The notes beneath the pieces were generated by a model that saw only the letters and a program-made list of their open reading frames with translations, was not told the origin of the DNA and searched no databases. Both the position numbers and the translations under genes were made by a program. This document shows positions 1 to 8,741 of a stretch of DNA of 64,000 nt, in pieces. Position 1 is the first letter of the stretch. Every line of letters starts with the position of its first letter. Location: NCBI GenBank assembly GCA_035295125.1, contig DATGJP010000088.1, positions 62,001 through 126,000 of the forward strand, read 5' to 3'. The DNA comes from JAICMB01 sp035295125 (lineage in GTDB: Bacteria; Acidobacteriota; Terriglobia; Bryobacterales; Bryobacteraceae).

Positions 1-2
1 GC

Positions 3-1013
3 GCGGGATTCCATCTCAACACACTGCCCTGGTATCAATACTTCTTCACCGAGTGGCGCGCCGTCTTCGCCTACCTGCGGCTGTTTGTCTGGCCCCTCGG
101 ACAAAGCCTCGATCACGACTTCCCCATCTCTCATACACCACTTGAGCATGGTGCGATCATCGCGTTCGTGCTTCTCCTCGGCGCCATGGTTGCCGCGCTC
201 CTGTTCCGCCGCCGCTACCCTCTATCGGCGTTCAGCGTTCTGTTGTTCTTCTTCCTGCTTGCCCCCACCTCGACCGTAATTCCCATCGCCGATCCCCTGG
301 TGGAACGCCGCATGTATCTCGCGGCTCTGCCGCTCTGTTTAATGGTGTTGGAATTCCTGTGGCGGCGGGGCTGGTCGCGAGAACCGGTCGTTTGGACCTG
401 TGTCGCTCTCGTGCTCACGGTAATCAGCGTGGCAACGTATCGCCGCAACCAGCAGTGGGGCAACGCCTGGGCGTTTTGGACTGACACGGTAAACACATAT
501 CCGGAGAAAACCCGCCCGTACGCCCACCTGGTCGACACGGCGGAAAGCCTCCACCGCTGCGGTGAAGTTGTGCCGTTTCTGCAGCGAGCCGACACGATGA
601 TGCCCGACGATCCGACCATCCTGATCAGTTGGGCGAAAGTCCTGGAATGTCAGGGCGAACCCGGCCCGGCTCTTCTGAAAATGCAGCGCGCGGTCTTTGT
701 TTCGCCTTCATCTCTTACTTTCGAATTGGTCGGCCTTCTCTATGGAGAATTAGGAAGGTTCAAGGAGGCCAAGGAAGCTTTGGACAAGGCGGTTGAACTC
801 GGCCCTTCGTCCGACACGGCCTACAATGCCCGCGGTCTCTGGTATGAGCTGACTGGTCGCTACGACAGTGCCATCCGCGACTACTCGCGCGCCCTCAGCC
901 TGAACCGGATGAATCTGAGCGCGCGAATCCGCCTGGCCCGCCTGGAGCGTTCGATCGAAACCCAGGACAATAGCGTCCGCGACCGCGCCACGCCGGCTTC
1001 AGCCGGTCCTTAG
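3..1013 (+). CDS. C-terminal part of a membrane protein with TPR repeats (O-mannosyltransferase-like), cut by window edge
   Basis: The frame is open from the first bases of the window, so the 5' end is missing; an ATG at 168 is internal. The visible part starts with membrane-protein sequence (YQYFFTEWRAVFAYLRLFVW), then two or three hydrophobic segments (about codons 50-140), then a soluble tail with TPR-like helices such as YNARGLWYELTGRYDSAI. The same design, polytopic membrane domain then TPRs, is seen in the gene at 46854-48476, and both resemble the Tmtc-type/DUF1736 glycosyltransferase-like proteins of Acidobacteriota. Its substrate is unknown. It converges on the next gene across 149 bp that hold a dispersed repeat. 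Confidence 0.75.
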   Translation, partial: AGFHLNTLPWYQYFFTEWRAVFAYLRLFVWPLGQSLDHDFPISHTPLEHGAIIAFVLLLGAMVAALLFRRRYPLSAFSVLLFFFLLAPTSTVIPIADPLVERRMYLAALPLCLMVLEFLWRRGWSREPVVWTCVALVLTVISVATYRRNQQWGNAWAFWTDTVNTYPEKTRPYAHLVDTAESLHRCGEVVPFLQRADTMMPDDPTILISWAKVLECQGEPGPALLKMQRAVFVSPSSLTFELVGLLYGELGRFKEAKEALDKAVELGPSSDTAYNARGLWYELTGRYDSAIRDYSRALSLNRMNLSARIRLARLERSIETQDNSVRDRATPASAGP

Positions 1014-1032
1014 CCGGCCCAGGGCGGCAGTC

Positions 1033-1073
1033 GTGTGGAAGATCGGGACAGGCCTTCAGCCTGCCCCCCCTTT
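1033..1073. repeat. Dispersed palindromic repeat, copy 1
   Basis: Contains gtgtggaagatcgggacagg, then ccttcagcctgcccc; the arms gggacaggc/gcctgcccc pair with one mismatch. It matches the ends and core of the intergenic repeat family seen at 4781, 14262, 35736 and elsewhere, and lies between two convergent genes. Confidence 0.6.
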
Positions 1074-1162
1074 TCAAACCCGAGAGTTTGGTTGCGGCTG
1101 TTCTGCTTTGCGGAGCCGGTTTCGACTGCCATCAGGCAAAGGCGGCGTTACTCAACCTGAGA

Positions 1163-2278
1163 TCAACGCAGAGGCTTGCTCACAACCAGTCTGGGATCAA
1201 CCTCCCGGCAAGCAGACGACATCCGATCCGAAACCGAGACCATCCGCAAATCCACAGCCCTATCCCCGCGAATCCGAAAAACCGCAGTCTTCCCAGAATC
1301 TCCCCACTCCAGAGCAATTTCCCGCGAACCCGGACACTCCGCCGCACGCGTCCATGTGAAGCTCCCCTGAATCGCCGCGACCCCGTGATGAGCGCGAGCT
1401 GCCTCCGGAGTGCTCCACCGGCCCGCCTCGGCATCCCCGAGTTCCAGCCATTCCTCAACGAACCCCCCATATAACGGAGCAAGCGGGGCCATCCGCAGAG
1501 CCCGCCCCCCGCGAATCTCATACGCCGCCACCGCCGCCCGCATCAACACGTCCGACTCCTTGCTACCAGCCGTGTACTGAAACGTCACTGATTCCCGACC
1601 CACCGCGATCTTAACCGGATCAAGGTCATAAGCCAAAACATCCCGAGCGAGAATATTCTCCACCGCCTGCCGCCGGACGCGATCGATCCGAAACACGCTC
1701 CCATTCCAACTGCTGGCGCAACTCGACGCAACCCAAGCCGATGCGAGCACGCTTCCGTTCCCCAAATCATCCCCGCCCGCTGCCAAAGTCTGCAGTTGAT
1801 GCCCGTGCGAATAGCTACGTTCCGCATTAACCACCGCAATCCGCCGCGTGAAATCTCGCCCGTACACCATCGCCGTCTCATCGTAGTTGCAATAAACGCC
1901 CGTATAGATTCCTGCGACGAGCGCCCGCACGTCATCATTCCCGGAGACCCGCTCCACCCTTATCTCGCCCAGAAAACCCGCAAAACTACGCTCGGACTGC
2001 TGAATTCCCATTTCAGCGCTATCCGAGACCAGCCTCGCCGCCTTCATCTCCCGGTTCAACTGGTCGACGGTCTGGCCGCGTCCGACCCGCGCATGGATCC
2101 AGGCGAGCAATTCGCGCTGAACGGTATAGAATTCCGGCGCCGAAAGCTCGTGAGGTTTCTCGGTTCGAAAACGAGCCAGGTGCTCTGCCAGACGCGTCGT
2201 GTCCGCCTGCCGGTTGTCTCCCCAACCCGGCATCGCAACGAGCGCGATCAAAATCCACGTCGGCTTTCCGAAGCCCAT
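1163..2278 (-). CDS. Secreted protein of unknown function
   Basis: I chose the ATG at 2278, 4 bp after the stop of the upstream permease gene, because the frame upstream of it is permease shadow. It gives a 371-residue protein starting MGFGKPTWILIALVAMPGWG, a plausible signal peptide. I recognise no domain. The body is mixed alpha/beta, with a stretch rich in Tyr and Ser (YTGVYCNYDETAMVYGRDF) and a C-terminal half containing several short beta-like segments. It is very likely co-transcribed with the permease at 2283-4748 and could be translationally coupled to it. Function is not assignable from sequence alone. Confidence 0.6.
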   Translation of the reverse strand: MGFGKPTWILIALVAMPGWGDNRQADTTRLAEHLARFRTEKPHELSAPEFYTVQRELLAWIHARVGRGQTVDQLNREMKAARLVSDSAEMGIQQSERSFAGFLGEIRVERVSGNDDVRALVAGIYTGVYCNYDETAMVYGRDFTRRIAVVNAERSYSHGHQLQTLAAGGDDLGNGSVLASAWVASSCASSWNGSVFRIDRVRRQAVENILARDVLAYDLDPVKIAVGRESVTFQYTAGSKESDVLMRAAVAAYEIRGGRALRMAPLAPLYGGFVEEWLELGDAEAGRWSTPEAARAHHGVAAIQGSFTWTRAAECPGSREIALEWGDSGKTAVFRIRGDRAVDLRMVSVSDRMSSACREVDPRLVVSKPLR

Positions 2279-2282
2279 CCGG

Positions 2283-4748
2283 CTACTCGCTACGCATGGC
2301 AGTCGCCGGATCAATCCGTGCCGCCCGGGAAGCAGGCACCGAACCCGCCAGCAGCGCGATCGCGGCAATCCCGGCGCCCACGACAACAAACGTCAATGGA
2401 TCGTTTGGAGACAAGTTAAATAGCAAACTGCGAGTCAGCCGCCCCAGTCCGAACGCCAGCAGCAAGCCAATGCCGATTCCGCTGACCGCGATCTGGATCG
2501 TCTGCCGCACCACCATCCACAACATGTCACCCGCATCCGCGCCCAGCGCCATGCGAATGCCGATCTCACTGGTGCGCCGCGACACCATGTTCGAAATCAC
2601 TCCATAAATCCCAATCGCCGTCAGCACCGACGCCAGCAGTCCGAAGATCCCAAACAGCGCCGCTCCCATCCGCGGAGCCCATAATCCCTGAGTGATCAAT
2701 TCTGAAATCGTGTTCGTGCCCGTCACCGCCAGATTCGGATCGAGCCGGTTGACCTCGGCCACCAGCCGGCTCACCAGCGCCTCGGGCGCCGCCGTCGTCC
2801 GTACATCCACGGTCACACTGGGCGAGAACTCCTGTTCTAAAGGCAGATACACGACCGGCTGCGGCGGCTCCCCGACATTAAGAACTACCGAGTCAGCCAC
2901 TACGCCCACAACCTCCCGATAAAAGTTCTCACGGAAGAATCGCCACCTCTTGCCTACCGCATTCTCGCCCGGCCAGAAATACCGCTCCATAGCCCGGTTG
3001 ATCACTGCGACCTTCTTCGTATCGGCACGGTCGAAATCATTCAAAAACCGCCCAGCCTCCAGGCGAATTCCGAGCGTCTTGAAGTACGGCGGCGTGACCG
3101 AGTTGAACACCGTCGGCGTTCCCCGATCGTTCGGATCGGTCGAGCCCTCGGAAATAACCGTTCCCAGGATGCCCTTCGTCAACGGCGGCAGCGTGGCGAT
3201 CGCTACATCGCGAACTCCGGGCACGCCCGCAACCCGCGCCTCCACGGTTTTCAGAAACTGCTGCGCCCGCTCCGTCGAATAGTTCCTCGCCGCGAGATTG
3301 AAACTGAACACGGCAAGATTGCGGGCTTCAAACCCCACGTCAATCTTCTGCGCGTTCTGCATGCTGCGAATAAAGAGCCCGGCGCCCGCGAGCGCGGTCA
3401 GCGCCAGGCTGATTTCGCCGATCACCAAGGCATTGCCAAAAGCGAACTCGCCGCGCGATTGTGACCGGCTTCGGCCGCCGCTCCTAAGTGATATTGCCGT
3501 CTCCTCGCGAAACGCGCGCAGCGCCGGAGCCAGCCCAAACAGCACGCCCGTCAAAGTCGTAACGATCAATGTGAATGCCACCACCCGCAGGTCCAGCCGA
3601 AACGACACCGAATCCGGCTGAATAAACGGCGGCCGATACAGCCACAGCAAACGTACGCCCAATACGCCCAGGCCGAGCCCGAATACACCGCCCACTGAGG
3701 AAAGCAGCATGCTCTCCGTGAGTAGCTGACGGATGATTCGGCCGCGGCTCGCCCCGATCGCCACCCGGATGCCGAATTCACCGGCCCGCGCTCCCGACCG
3801 CGCCAGCAGCAGGTTCGCGACGTTCGCGCTGGCGATCAGCAGAATCAATCCTGCCACTGACAGAAGCGCCAGGCTCGCCGTACTCAGTTGCTGGCGTGGC
3901 AACCCGCTGAGCGCCGCGTCCATGACCGAAGAAACATCCACCGACCGGTTCTTGTTGGGCTCCGGGTATTCTTTCTCCAAACGCGTCGCAATCGTGCGCA
4001 TCTGCGACAGGGCTTGCCCGGCGGTAAAGCCCGGCTTGAGGCGCCCCACCACGCTGAGAAACCGCGACCGCCGCTCGTTGAACAGCCGTTCCAGCGCGCC
4101 CGTAATCACCTGGCTGTGCATCGAAATAGGGATCCAGGCGACCTCGGCGGCGCTGACCGTCAACGTTCCTTTAAACCCCGGCGGCATGACGCCGATTACC
4201 GTATATGCGGTGGCATTGAAACTGACCTGGCGCCCCACGATCGATCGTTCCGCGCCGAACGCGCGCACCCACAGCGCATGGCTCAGCACCGTGACGTTAT
4301 CGCCTCCCAAATGGGCATCCTCGTTGGCCGCGAATGTCCGTCCCAGCATCGGTTCCACGCCCAGCACCTGAAAATAATTCGCGGTCACCAGCATCGCGGG
4401 TTGCGGCTTGGGATCGCCAGTGCCCACCAGTGTCACCGAAGTCGGATAAAATCCCGCCAGGCCCGAGAAAACGTCATTCTGATCGCGGAAATCCTGGTAA
4501 TTCGTGAACGAAACCGGGGTTCGTCCCGCGCCCGAATGGGCCGAATGATCGACGGTGTAGAGCTCCAGAACGCGCGACGGTTCATGAATCGGAAGAGGAT
4601 TCAGGAACACCGCATTTGCCATGGTGAAGATCGCGCTATTCGCCCCAATACCGAGCGCCAGCGACAGTGAAGCGACTAGGGTAAAGCCAGGATGCCGGGC
4701 CAGGTCCCGCATCCCATACCGAAGATCCTTCTTAAATCCGTCGATCAT
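2283..4748 (-). CDS. MacB/FtsX-type ABC transporter permease (acidobacterial family)
   Basis: An 821-residue protein with the full architecture of the large acidobacterial permeases. The N-terminus DLARHPGFTLVASLSLALGI leads into a first membrane helix (about 22-45), followed by a MacB-like periplasmic domain (about 50-270). Three FtsX helices follow (about 290-410, with ANVANLLLARSGARAGEFGI), then a second membrane/periplasmic repeat (about 435-680) and a final FtsX domain (MSRRTSEIGIRMALGADAGD-like). It ends SRAARIDPATAMRSE, the usual tail. No ATP-binding gene lies nearby, so the partner ATPase must be elsewhere or absent. Likely role is lipoprotein or small-molecule export, or mechanotransmission, by family analogy. 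The start at 4748 lacks a clear ribosome-binding site. Confidence 0.9.
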   Translation of the reverse strand: MIDGFKKDLRYGMRDLARHPGFTLVASLSLALGIGANSAIFTMANAVFLNPLPIHEPSRVLELYTVDHSAHSGAGRTPVSFTNYQDFRDQNDVFSGLAGFYPTSVTLVGTGDPKPQPAMLVTANYFQVLGVEPMLGRTFAANEDAHLGGDNVTVLSHALWVRAFGAERSIVGRQVSFNATAYTVIGVMPPGFKGTLTVSAAEVAWIPISMHSQVITGALERLFNERRSRFLSVVGRLKPGFTAGQALSQMRTIATRLEKEYPEPNKNRSVDVSSVMDAALSGLPRQQLSTASLALLSVAGLILLIASANVANLLLARSGARAGEFGIRVAIGASRGRIIRQLLTESMLLSSVGGVFGLGLGVLGVRLLWLYRPPFIQPDSVSFRLDLRVVAFTLIVTTLTGVLFGLAPALRAFREETAISLRSGGRSRSQSRGEFAFGNALVIGEISLALTALAGAGLFIRSMQNAQKIDVGFEARNLAVFSFNLAARNYSTERAQQFLKTVEARVAGVPGVRDVAIATLPPLTKGILGTVISEGSTDPNDRGTPTVFNSVTPPYFKTLGIRLEAGRFLNDFDRADTKKVAVINRAMERYFWPGENAVGKRWRFFRENFYREVVGVVADSVVLNVGEPPQPVVYLPLEQEFSPSVTVDVRTTAAPEALVSRLVAEVNRLDPNLAVTGTNTISELITQGLWAPRMGAALFGIFGLLASVLTAIGIYGVISNMVSRRTSEIGIRMALGADAGDMLWMVVRQTIQIAVSGIGIGLLLAFGLGRLTRSLLFNLSPNDPLTFVVVGAGIAAIALLAGSVPASRAARIDPATAMRSE

Positions 4749-4780
4749 ATTAAGGTATTAAAAAAGCCTCCGATTCTTAA

Positions 4781-4825
4781 CCCGCGTGGAAGGGTGGAAC
4801 AGGCGGTCGCCTGGCTTTGGACCTC
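4781..4825. repeat. Dispersed palindromic repeat, copy 2
   Basis: Reads gcgtggaagggtggaacagg, then cggtcgcctggctttggacc; the same left end and core as the copy at 14262-14402. It sits in the 152-bp gap between two co-directional permease genes. Confidence 0.6.
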
Positions 4826-4900
4826 ACCGATAACGAACACGCGTTCTCGAATGCGCGGAGTTGCGCTGCATCGCCTGGACGGTGACAACCTCTCCATAAC

Positions 4901-7324
4901 TCACTCCGCCCGCAGGGACACCATCGGATCCACCCGAGCCGCCCGCCGCCCCGGAACAAAACTAGCCACAAAAGCCACCAATCCCAACAAAACCGCAATC
5001 GCCCCAAACGTCAGCGGATCACTAGCCCGCACCCCAAACAAAAGCGAGTTCATAAACCGAGTCAAAGCCAGCGCCGCCGCCAACCCCACGCCGATCCCCG
5101 CCAAAGCCAAGCTCATCCCGCGCCCGACAATCAGCCGCAAAACCCCCGCCTCGCTCGACCCCAGCGCCATCCGGATCCCGATCTCCCGCGTCCCCTGGCT
5201 CACCAGATAGGCCATGACGCCATAAATCCCAATCCCAGCCAAAGCCAGCGCCAGCACGGCAAAAAGCCCCAGCAGCGTCATAGTGAATCGCCGCCGAGCC
5301 AGCGAATCCGCTACCCGCTGCTCCATGGTCCGAATGTTATACACCGGAAGATCCGAATCGAGCTCGTGGATCTCCCGCTTCACCGCCGCTGCCAGCGCCG
5401 CCGGATCGGACGCGCTCCGAATCACTACCGTCTGCCGCCGCGTCGGCGACTGCAGATGCGGAAAATACACCGCGATCCGCGAATCGGTTTCGAGCGCATA
5501 CTGCTTCACCCGCCCGACAACGCCGACCACCCTCAACCACGGCGACTTCGAATCCAGCCCGCCATACCGCAGGCGTTTTCCAATCGCGTCCTGCCCCGGC
5601 CACATCTGTTGCGCCATCGATTCGTCCACGATCACGACTCGCGGTTTGTCCCCCGTGTCCTGCTCGCTGAAGAACCGCCCCCGCACCAAAGGAATCAGCA
5701 TCGCCTGGAAATAATGCCCACTCACGATGTGCTGATCCGCATTGATGAAATTCTCGCCCGGCGGCGGGATGCGACCCTCTACTGTGATTGGTCCCCATTC
5801 CCACATCTCGCTGAGCGGGAGCCCGGTGATTCCGCCGGCCGCGGTGACGCCGGGTAAATGCTCCAGCCGCTCCCATAACTGCCGATACGTCTCCAGGACC
5901 ACCGGCGGGGTCGTGTACCGGCGATTCGCCATCGTGAGTTCCAACGTGAGAACGTTCTTCGCCTGAAATCCCGGCGCGACATTCACGAGACTCGCAAAGC
6001 TGCGTATCAGCAGTCCTGCACCAATCAGCAGCACCACCGAAAGCGCCAGTTCCGAGATCACCAGCCCGCGCCGTAGTCGATGGCCTCGTCCCCATACCGC
6101 GCTGGTCTGCAGCCCGCTCTGAGCCGCCCGCCATGCCGGGGTCAATCCGAACAAAACACCGGAAAGGAGGGAAAGCAGAAACGTGAACAGAAGGACTCGC
6201 CCGTCGATCGCGATATCCTGAACGCGCGGCACGCTCTTTGGACCCGCAACCTGCACCCACCGCAAACCGGCCATCGCCAACACTATGCCCGCGGCGCCCC
6301 CAGCGAGCGACAGCAGCACGCTCTCCGTTAAGAGCTGTCGCAGAATCCGTGTCTGACCCGCGCCGAGAGCAATCCGCAGCGCGATTTCCTTCTGTCGCGC
6401 CACTGCGCGCGAAAGCAGCAGGTTCGCCACGTTCGCGCATGCAATCAGCAGAACGAACGCCACCGACCCCAACAGGATCAGCAGGGTGTATCGCACATCC
6501 CCGACCACCCACTCCAGCAGCGGCACAATCGAAAATGTCAATCCACCATTGGGCGGATAGACATCCGGATGGTCGCGCCGCAAGTGGGCCGTGAGCAGGT
6601 CCATCTCAACCTGCGCCTGCCGCAGCATTGCTTCCCGCCGGAACGTGCCGACAATCGTGTAATCCTCGTGCGTGCGTATGTCCCTCGCATCGGCGCCCAA
6701 AGGCAGCGGAAGAAAGATCTCGTTCAACTCGCCCCCGCCTAGTACCGGCAGCACCTCGTGCGACAAGGCGAATCCCGGCGGAAGGACTCCCACCACCTCA
6801 TAACCGATCCCATTGATCGTGAGCGATCGCCCCACCACTCGTGGATCCGCCCCAAAACGCCGCCGCCACATGCCGTCCGTGAGGACGGCGGTGGGCGCAC
6901 GCCCCGGCGCGTCTTCCTCCGGCAGGAACAGCCTCCCGAGCGCGGCGTGCGCCCCGAACATGGGCAGAAGATTCGAAGAGACCCGCGCCGTGCCGACCCG
7001 CTCCGGCTCGCCCTCGCCAGTCAGGTTGTTGAGCCCGCCCAGTGCAATTGCGAGCTGTTCGAAGGCCTGGCTCCCATTCTTAATGTCGAAGTATTGCGCT
7101 GTCGAAAACCAGTCCTGCGTGATGTTCAACCCCGGCGACCGGTTCCAGAGGATTACCAGCCGGTCCGCATCCTTGTATGGCAGAGGCCGCAGCAAGAGCG
7201 CGTTCGTGACGCTGAAGATTCCGGTGTTCGCCCCAATGCCGATCGCGATCGACAAAACCGCGGCAAGCGTAAATCCGGGATTCTTCCCAAATGAACGCAG
7301 GGCATACCGCAAGTCCTGAAGCAT
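4901..7324 (-). CDS. MacB/FtsX-type ABC transporter permease (acidobacterial family)
   Basis: An 807-residue paralogue of the neighbouring permease. It starts MLQDLRYALRSFGKNPGFTL, the canonical N-terminus of the family, with an AGGA about 9 nt before the ATG. Domain order: helix 1 (about 18-40), MacB-like periplasmic domain (about 50-240), FtsX helices (about 270-390, ANVANLLLSRAVARQKEIAL), second periplasmic domain (about 420-660), and terminal FtsX helices with SQGTREIGIRMALGSSEAGV and the end RRAARVDPMVSLRAE. It lies upstream of, and co-directional with, the permease at 2283-4748; the two may be a tandem duplication that has diverged. No ATPase gene is adjacent. Confidence 0.92.
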   Translation of the reverse strand: MLQDLRYALRSFGKNPGFTLAAVLSIAIGIGANTGIFSVTNALLLRPLPYKDADRLVILWNRSPGLNITQDWFSTAQYFDIKNGSQAFEQLAIALGGLNNLTGEGEPERVGTARVSSNLLPMFGAHAALGRLFLPEEDAPGRAPTAVLTDGMWRRRFGADPRVVGRSLTINGIGYEVVGVLPPGFALSHEVLPVLGGGELNEIFLPLPLGADARDIRTHEDYTIVGTFRREAMLRQAQVEMDLLTAHLRRDHPDVYPPNGGLTFSIVPLLEWVVGDVRYTLLILLGSVAFVLLIACANVANLLLSRAVARQKEIALRIALGAGQTRILRQLLTESVLLSLAGGAAGIVLAMAGLRWVQVAGPKSVPRVQDIAIDGRVLLFTFLLSLLSGVLFGLTPAWRAAQSGLQTSAVWGRGHRLRRGLVISELALSVVLLIGAGLLIRSFASLVNVAPGFQAKNVLTLELTMANRRYTTPPVVLETYRQLWERLEHLPGVTAAGGITGLPLSEMWEWGPITVEGRIPPPGENFINADQHIVSGHYFQAMLIPLVRGRFFSEQDTGDKPRVVIVDESMAQQMWPGQDAIGKRLRYGGLDSKSPWLRVVGVVGRVKQYALETDSRIAVYFPHLQSPTRRQTVVIRSASDPAALAAAVKREIHELDSDLPVYNIRTMEQRVADSLARRRFTMTLLGLFAVLALALAGIGIYGVMAYLVSQGTREIGIRMALGSSEAGVLRLIVGRGMSLALAGIGVGLAAALALTRFMNSLLFGVRASDPLTFGAIAVLLGLVAFVASFVPGRRAARVDPMVSLRAE

Positions 7325-7360
7325 GCTGTAATCCTGTTACAGCGCGCTCCACCTTGTCAA

Positions 7361-8368
7361 TTACTGCGCCGGCGCGTAGTACCCCAGCCGATAGAAAACC
7401 TTAAGCGCAGGAAATCCGCGAGGCTGCTTGATCTTGACAGTGATGTGCCGGTACTTGCCGTCCCGCGCCTGGTTCTTCGGTGAGTAATACAGCACGTACT
7501 GATTCCGCAATTCCGTCCCGATCTTGGCTGCGATATCGGGAAGCTCGGCAATATTCTCAACGGTGAAACTGCGTCCTCCCGTCTGCTCCGCTAACTGGCG
7601 CAGCAGATCCGGCCCGGCCAACTCCTCTGCGGTCCGGCTCCGCGACGCCACCGGCTCGAAAATTCCGATGGCATAAAGCTGCACGTCCGCCTCCCGGACA
7701 GCATTCTTGATCTCGCTCTCGGTATAGCGGCTGCTGTTGTCGCCTCCATCCGAGATGATCAGAATCGCCTTGCGGGCATTGTGTGCCTGTTTCATCTGCG
7801 CCATCGACATGTAAACGCCGTCGAGCAGCGCCGTCCGGCCCTTCGACTGCGTAAACGTGAGCTGGCTTTGTACGCGGTCTGTGTCGCTCGTGAAGGGTGT
7901 CACAAGCTGTGGCCGATCGTTGAACTGGATCAGGCAGAACTCGTCTTCCGTGTTCGCCATCTTCATGAACTGCGTCACCGCTTCGCGGGATTTCTGCAGC
8001 TTCGCGCCCATGCTCCCGCTCGTGTCGAACACGACACAAATCGAAATCGGCGCATCTTCGTTCGAAAACTGCGCGATCTCCTGCTCCACTTTATCCTCAA
8101 AAGCCTGAAAATATTCCTTCGTCAATCCGGTGACGAAACGATTCAACGGATCCGTGACGGTGAGGTTCACCTGCACCAGCGTCGTATTGATCCGTATATT
8201 TCCCTGACGCCCTTCCAGCACCGGATTCTTGTCTGATGCGGTTTTAGTACGAGGCTGGACGGACAGATTTGGGTTCCCGGTCGGTTGGCCATAACAGCAA
8301 CCGGCTAAGACTGGCAGTACGATAATTGCGAGAACCGAAGTTCTTTTAAAACCTGGTGGAAAGATCAC
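7361..8368 (-). CDS. VWFA-domain lipoprotein
   Basis: A 335-residue protein starting at a GTG (8368). The N-terminus ends in a lipobox (VLAGC, with lipidation predicted at Cys24), so it should be anchored in a membrane on the periplasmic side. After a beta-rich N-terminal domain (about 55-95), a von Willebrand factor A domain begins with the MIDAS motif ICVVFDTSGSMG (about 108-120) and runs to about 280. The layout matches the acidobacterial VWFA-related family. It lies 36 bp upstream of the permease at 4901-7324 on the same strand, so the genes may share a transcript. VWA domains usually bind a protein partner through a metal ion; the partner is unknown. Confidence 0.85.
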   Translation of the reverse strand: MIFPPGFKRTSVLAIIVLPVLAGCCYGQPTGNPNLSVQPRTKTASDKNPVLEGRQGNIRINTTLVQVNLTVTDPLNRFVTGLTKEYFQAFEDKVEQEIAQFSNEDAPISICVVFDTSGSMGAKLQKSREAVTQFMKMANTEDEFCLIQFNDRPQLVTPFTSDTDRVQSQLTFTQSKGRTALLDGVYMSMAQMKQAHNARKAILIISDGGDNSSRYTESEIKNAVREADVQLYAIGIFEPVASRSRTAEELAGPDLLRQLAEQTGGRSFTVENIAELPDIAAKIGTELRNQYVLYYSPKNQARDGKYRHITVKIKQPRGFPALKVFYRLGYYAPAQ

Positions 8369-8741
8369 GAGAAATCCAACCGTCTTCAGTGTAGCTGGAA
8401 CTTCGCATGCCTCGAAAAATTTGGAGGATGGGAAGGGTGGAGGGCTTCAGCCGTCATATGGGCAGCCTGAAGGCTGCGTTACCGAGATTTTCATCCACTT
8501 TCGTGGACGGTCCATGTATGACCTCCGCACGTAACGCGAACGCCTCCATGCCGCGCTCTTCCAGAATCCGAGCGATTTGGCCACACAGTCCGGCGATATC
8601 GGCATTGCATCGGCGCCGCAGTCTGAACCCTCAATTGGTAGCGGCATTGAAGCGTTAGCCTCCGTCCGGCCATTACCGTGGGCTGCTAATCGCGACGCAA
8701 AAGTTTCGCGAGTCCCTGTGTGAGAAAATTACGAATTACCA
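8369..8741. other. Intergenic region without a supported gene
   Basis: 373 bp between divergent genes. The part near 8423-8484 is a dispersed repeat. On the minus strand, about 45 codons around 8490-8620 look protein-like (a run with ARILEERGMEAFALRAEV), but the frame is closed by stops, merges into the repeat and matches nothing I recognise. It may be a decayed gene fragment. Promoters for the VWFA gene and the amidohydrolase must lie here. Confidence 0.5.
8423..8484. repeat. Dispersed palindromic repeat, copy 3
   Basis: Contains ggaggatgggaagggtggag, followed by the inner hairpin gcagcctgaaggctgc. The inner hairpin recurs almost exactly near 44635 (gcagcctaaaggctgc), preceded by the same tatgg. 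Confidence 0.65.

Noticed and set aside
2279..2389. N-terminal extension of the secreted unknown protein into the upstream gene
   Set aside because: It overlaps the permease 3' end in another frame and would hide a good signal peptide at ATG 2278.
8407..8741. Short ORFs on both strands in the gap before the amidohydrolase
   Set aside because: They run through the dispersed repeat, lack ribosome-binding sites and match no family; at most a decayed fragment.
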